Assembly: GCA_964019055.1 (NCBI GenBank)
Contig: OZ025224.1
Span: 2,858,376-2,922,375 of the forward strand
DNA: 64,000 nucleotides
DNA from: Anthopleura xanthogrammica
Taxonomy: Eukaryota > Cnidaria > Anthozoa > Actiniaria > Actiniidae
Direction of reading: 5' to 3'
The notes beneath the pieces were generated by a model. It saw only the letters and a list, made by a program, of their open reading frames with translations. It was not told the DNA's origin and ran no database searches. Both the position numbers and the translations under genes were made by a program. Shown here one piece after another: positions 60,672 through 64,000 of this stretch. Numbering within the stretch: the first letter of the stretch is position 1; each line of letters starts with the position of its first letter.

Positions 60672-61360
60672 AACTTCGTTTGTATTTATTTGATTTCCCT
60701 CAAAATTTCAAAATTTACTAATTTTAGGATGCTCTTTCCAGATATGATATTTTCAGGACCAGCGAAGCAATATTTGAAATGTCACGCAAGGTGTGCAAAA
60801 TTCCCATTGGTACAAACACTGATAGATAGAAAGGAATAAAACTGGAATTTCAGTTCATTTTGATTTGCAAAAAGAACCCCAGGAATGAAAAGAGGTATTC
60901 TATTATAGTTTTCTGGTTCTTCTAAATTATTAAAAAATATATAACTGACCAAAAGGATTCATCAGCGAAGCTATGACAAGGATAGATAGCACGAGAGAAA
61001 TAGAAACCCAACACCTTCCCTTTTGAGCTAGCCGTGACTTCTTTTCTCGGTGTTCAGCAGTCTATGAGTCATTCGCATCGTACATAAATGTGTGAATTTT
61101 TTACCAATATACACGCGATAAGAGGACAGCAAATTCAAAGCACCAACACCTCATCAAAAACAATAAATAACGATTTCCGCAGCGTTTCTCTATTCCTTTT
61201 TCTTCTTCCTTATATTCGTTTCATTCGCTTTGCTATGCTCAGTGCTTTGCTTTGTTTTGCTTTACTTTTTTTTACAACGCTTTTTTTATAAGTTCTAATA
61301 ATTACGTTTTCTTCAAACTTTCTCAAAAGATTGCTTTTTACCTGTTGTTTTGGGAAATCC

Positions 61361-61655
61361 AAATAAAAATATAGAGTCCAGTGCAAAATTTTAGGGTTTT
61401 GCCCTGTTGAAGTGAAATAACCATGAAAGGAATTTTAATGATAAAACTGGAGTGGCTAATGCACCCTTCTTAAAATTATCTTAAACGTGAGGTTAACATG
61501 GAAATATAAAAGAAATGCCACAAATTCCATAGAGAAAAAGTGTGATTTCTTTTGTGTTTCATGTTAGCCTCGCATTCAAAATTATTTTAAGAGGGGTCCA
61601 TTATCCTTTCTTGCAGCTTTAAGAGCTAATAAAAATGCGAACTGGATGCAGCTCA
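61361..61655. mobile_element. Insertion of about 295 bp in unit 2 containing a foldback
   Basis: Unit 1 reads straight from GGTTGTTTTGCGAAATCC-like sequence to CGAAGGCGTATC (about 54,800-54,816), whereas unit 2 has extra DNA there. Inside, CACCCTTCTTAAAATTAT (61,462) pairs with the sequence ending AAGAGGGGTCC at about 61,599; GAGGTTAACATG/CATGTTAGCCTC also pair. No target duplication is clear. Confidence 0.65.
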
Positions 61656-63368
61656 ACGCCGAAGGCATATCAATACTTTTACCATAATTCGATCCCGGAA
61701 TATCCAAAATCGAAATATGTGATATTATTTTTATAAGATTACTTAAGAACGTATAAACAACGCTTGAAAATGATTTTGAAAATAAACGAACAATACTGAT
61801 GCCTTTCCATATTTAGATGAAGGGAATAAGGTGGTTTCCTCATATATGGAGATGTTGTGTCATCAACTGGCATCCAGGATTAGTTCGATGAAAGTTTACT
61901 TAAAATTTAAAAACTGGGCTTTACTCAATTTACTCAATTCAATATCGAATAACGGGCTTCCTGTGTTAATAATGACGTATTTGCGGTTTATTATAATAAA
62001 ATATTGCGGGCTCATTAGAACTACAAAGATGGCGACGATCGGTTGGCAGTTTAGCTTATTATTAGAAGGAAAAAATATATTGTGTAGTAGAATGTAGGTA
62101 GGGGACGAACCTACAGCTAGAACCAAGCTCTTCAAAAAGTCGTTTTTCCCATAGCTGACAATAGTTAAGATATGTATAGCTATTTAACAGAAGTATTTCC
62201 TAACACAATGGTTGTGAAGAAGCTAGGACAGTGATGGACCTTTAGCTCAAGGGAGGCAATGAATGGGTTCTTCGAGGTTTTGTCAGCTGGAGACATGAGC
62301 TGTGCTACACAAGTCATTACTCTCAGTGTTTAATTTGCAAGAGTATCTTGCACAATACTGTTTCAGGAGCCGGTTGAAAGGTAAGCAAAATAAATATCTT
62401 TTTCACAGCAAATATACTATAATGTCACACATTGTTTTGAGTTGCGCATTCATTGAGTCACGCTTGAGTCACAAATTTTAATAAGTCACTCGTAACGCAT
62501 TCTGATAACTGACTGATTGACTGGATTTCACTGATGATTGGTCCCGTATAATAAATATTTTCTCGGATAAAAATGAATTTAAGATAAGGCTAGATAAAGT
62601 AAGCTGAAATTATGGATAAAATAGCATAAAATTCAGAAATATTAACAAGAAAATACTGCCTTATGTCAATAAACGACCATTGCAATGCAACATCACGTCT
62701 TGTTAAATTCCTGAAAAATTGAATATTCTTATTGCTTGATATAAATATATATGTGAAATAAGAAAAACATGACTTTAAACTGAGTAATGTAAGATTAATT
62801 CCCACAGCTTATGACATTGTTTTGAATTCTTCTTTCTTTAATTCTCTTTTTCCTCTAGTCTCCTTCTCTGTCACAGTCTCTTTGTCTGTGTCTGTCCTTG
62901 CTTTCTACCATCATTCCTTCGTTTTGCCTCTTGTCCCTTCTTTATATTTCTCCTTCCTTCCTTGGCTTCTTTCAACATTTATATCGTATGTAGTGCTCAA
63001 AACTATCAAAGATGATTTCTTCGAACTCCAATAATGCGTATAATTTCCTACGCATATTTCGTATGAAATATTAAAACATTTTCTGAAAGGTTGTTCGACA
63101 AAGAGAACGTATTTATAACCGAGTGAAGTAAGGTATCAGTTTTTAACTAAAGGGATTAAACATGCAAACCTAAGAGCGACTGTCTCTCAGAATAAAACAA
63201 ACTCAGAAATCCTGGGCAAGGATCAAATTTTTGAGCAAACTCTGGACCAATCTAAGTCAGGTACAGTTAGCTCACAGATCAAACCCTGAAACAACTTCTG
63301 GACTGATTAGTATGCAATTCCAGGGCATGGAAATTCATTGATCAATTTGGAATCTCCTATCATTTTAG

Positions 63369-63657
63369 CCCGGGGGTGGGGGACTCAGGGGGTAAAGTAT
63401 CGGGTATGCTCGTCGTATCTCTTTGGGGTAAAAATCAGCGATTTGGTATCTTTTAGGGTCTTAAATTTGAGGTTTAGCAAATCAGCACTTTCTGGTATCT
63501 TTTAGGGTGTTGAAAAAGGAACTAACCCATCGCATAATAGCGCAATACGTATGCCTGCGTAAACTCAGATATTACTCGGTATCTTTTAGGGGTATTTTTG
63601 GAAATTTCCGACGAGCATACCCGATACTTTATCCCCGGAGTCCCCCCCCCCCCCGGG
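63369..63657. mobile_element. 289-bp MITE, sister of 57,576, 8-bp target duplication CATTTTAG
   Basis: Nearly identical to the element at 57,576-57,867 (same GGTAAAGTATCGGGTATGCT ends and interior). CATTTTAG flanks both sides (63,361-63,368 and 63,658-63,665). Unit 1 of the segmental duplication has the empty site (ATCTTTTTAGGTTTTGCGG at about 55,614), so the insertion followed the duplication. Confidence 0.92.
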
Positions 63658-63840
63658 CATTTTAGGTTTTGCGGAGAGAGGACTGAATAGAGAAAAAGCA
63701 TACAATACTTCAACTTTCCTCACCACTTTTTAATCTCGTAGTTCTGTTTATTCTTATGATAATTTCATACAACCAGTTTTTCTGTTATATTAGCATTTAT
63801 TCAGTTAAAAATCAATAAGTGCAGGCATCTCTACTCAGCC

Positions 63841-64000
63841 TTACCAAGGCAAACAGTACCTAGCATTAGTACATCCACCAGCTTCATAATTACAGTGTGC
63901 TTTACACACCAAAGGGCTACAACACTCGCTCGAACTATAGCATGACTTCAGCTGTGACTTACAGCGTTTCTCCGGGAACATTTCGTCTTGGTTGTCGTCA
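63841..64000 (-). CDS. Secreted 8-cysteine peptide, SCRiP/knottin-like (copy 2, 5' part outside the window)
   Basis: The last 52 codons and stop of a paralogue of the gene at 55,822. They cover the propeptide (DDNQDEMFPEKR), the dibasic site and the entire mature peptide with the same eight cysteines. Only two bases differ from copy 1 over the visible 160, and both change the protein: Tyr to His between cysteines 5 and 6, and Asp to Glu between cysteines 6 and 7. AATAAA on this strand lies at 63,801-63,796. The signal peptide must lie beyond position 64,000. Confidence 0.85.
   Translation of the reverse strand, partial: DDNQDEMFPEKRCKSQLKSCYSSSECCSPLVCKAHCNYEAGGCTNARYCLPW

Larger units (their letters stand above)
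60892..64000. repeat. Segmental duplication, unit 2 (runs off the window)
   Basis: Colinear with 53,100-56,040. Relative to unit 1 it has extra blocks at about 61,361-61,655 (containing a foldback), 62,060-63,074 (unique AT-rich DNA, no gene seen) and the MITE at 63,369-63,657. It ends in a second peptide gene that is cut by the window edge. Confidence 0.9.

Noticed and set aside
54984..62097. Similar frames (MVSSYMEVLCHQLASRISSM... type) in both duplicated segments as a conserved gene
   Set aside because: Conservation is explained by the recent segmental duplication of all sequence. The frame lacks domain features, and its end differs because unrelated DNA follows in each unit.

Overview
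The window is eukaryotic nuclear DNA. Genes are split by GT-AG introns, there are no operons, and the DNA is AT-rich and full of microsatellites and short foldback transposons. The gene content suggests an anthozoan cnidarian, probably a stony coral or a relative. It includes lineage-type type-B carboxylesterases, small secreted 8-cysteine peptides of the SCRiP/knottin kind, and a PAN-mucin-chitin-binding secreted protein. The species is inferred, not read directly. All coding models were built by hand from reading frame, splice sites and intron phase.

Layout: (1) 1-15,000 holds two head-to-tail five-exon carboxylesterase/cholinesterase-family genes (728-7030 and 8985-14581) with identical intron phases and intact Ser-Glu-His triads. 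A broken third copy lies between them. Both genes carry a kilobase-scale, near-perfect 9-bp satellite in the same intron (1.9 kb and 2.6 kb). Their C-termini differ: the encoded tail ends in a KEEL/KGEL-like ER signal that is altered in one copy and cut off by a 23-bp insertion in the other. (2) 16,121-33,649 is one large plus-strand gene of 13 exons (about 2,232 aa). It encodes six PH domains, an N-terminal helix with a proline-rich motif, and a long acidic tail with YxN motifs; it looks like an AFAP-like or docking-protein scaffold. (3) 33,650-39,920 is mostly repeats: foldback elements, tandem repeats, a perfect 79-bp palindrome, and a tRNA-Ala-like sequence inside an inverted repeat. Two possible exons of an unrecognised gene also lie here. 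(4) 39,922-51,624 holds three minus-strand genes: a lysine-rich acidic protein of unknown function, a secreted PAN-mucin-CBM14 protein, and a trypsin-fold serine protease with Gly at the primary specificity position. (5) 53,100-64,000 is a cysteine-rich peptide locus. Two copies of a segment of about 3 kb (53,100-56,040 and 60,892 to the window end) each carry a minus-strand peptide gene. A diverged plus-strand paralogue (59,740-59,952) lies between them.

Mobile DNA is mainly non-autonomous. There are about twenty foldback/MITE insertions, several with clear target duplications and paralogous empty sites; four contain or end in long G/C homopolymers. There is also a tRNA-derived SINE family with a variable internal 57-bp repeat, and a LINE 3' fragment split by a MITE.

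I see no link between the functions of the separate loci. The tandem esterases and the peptide genes each look like local birth-and-death gene families; the PH scaffold is an independent single gene.
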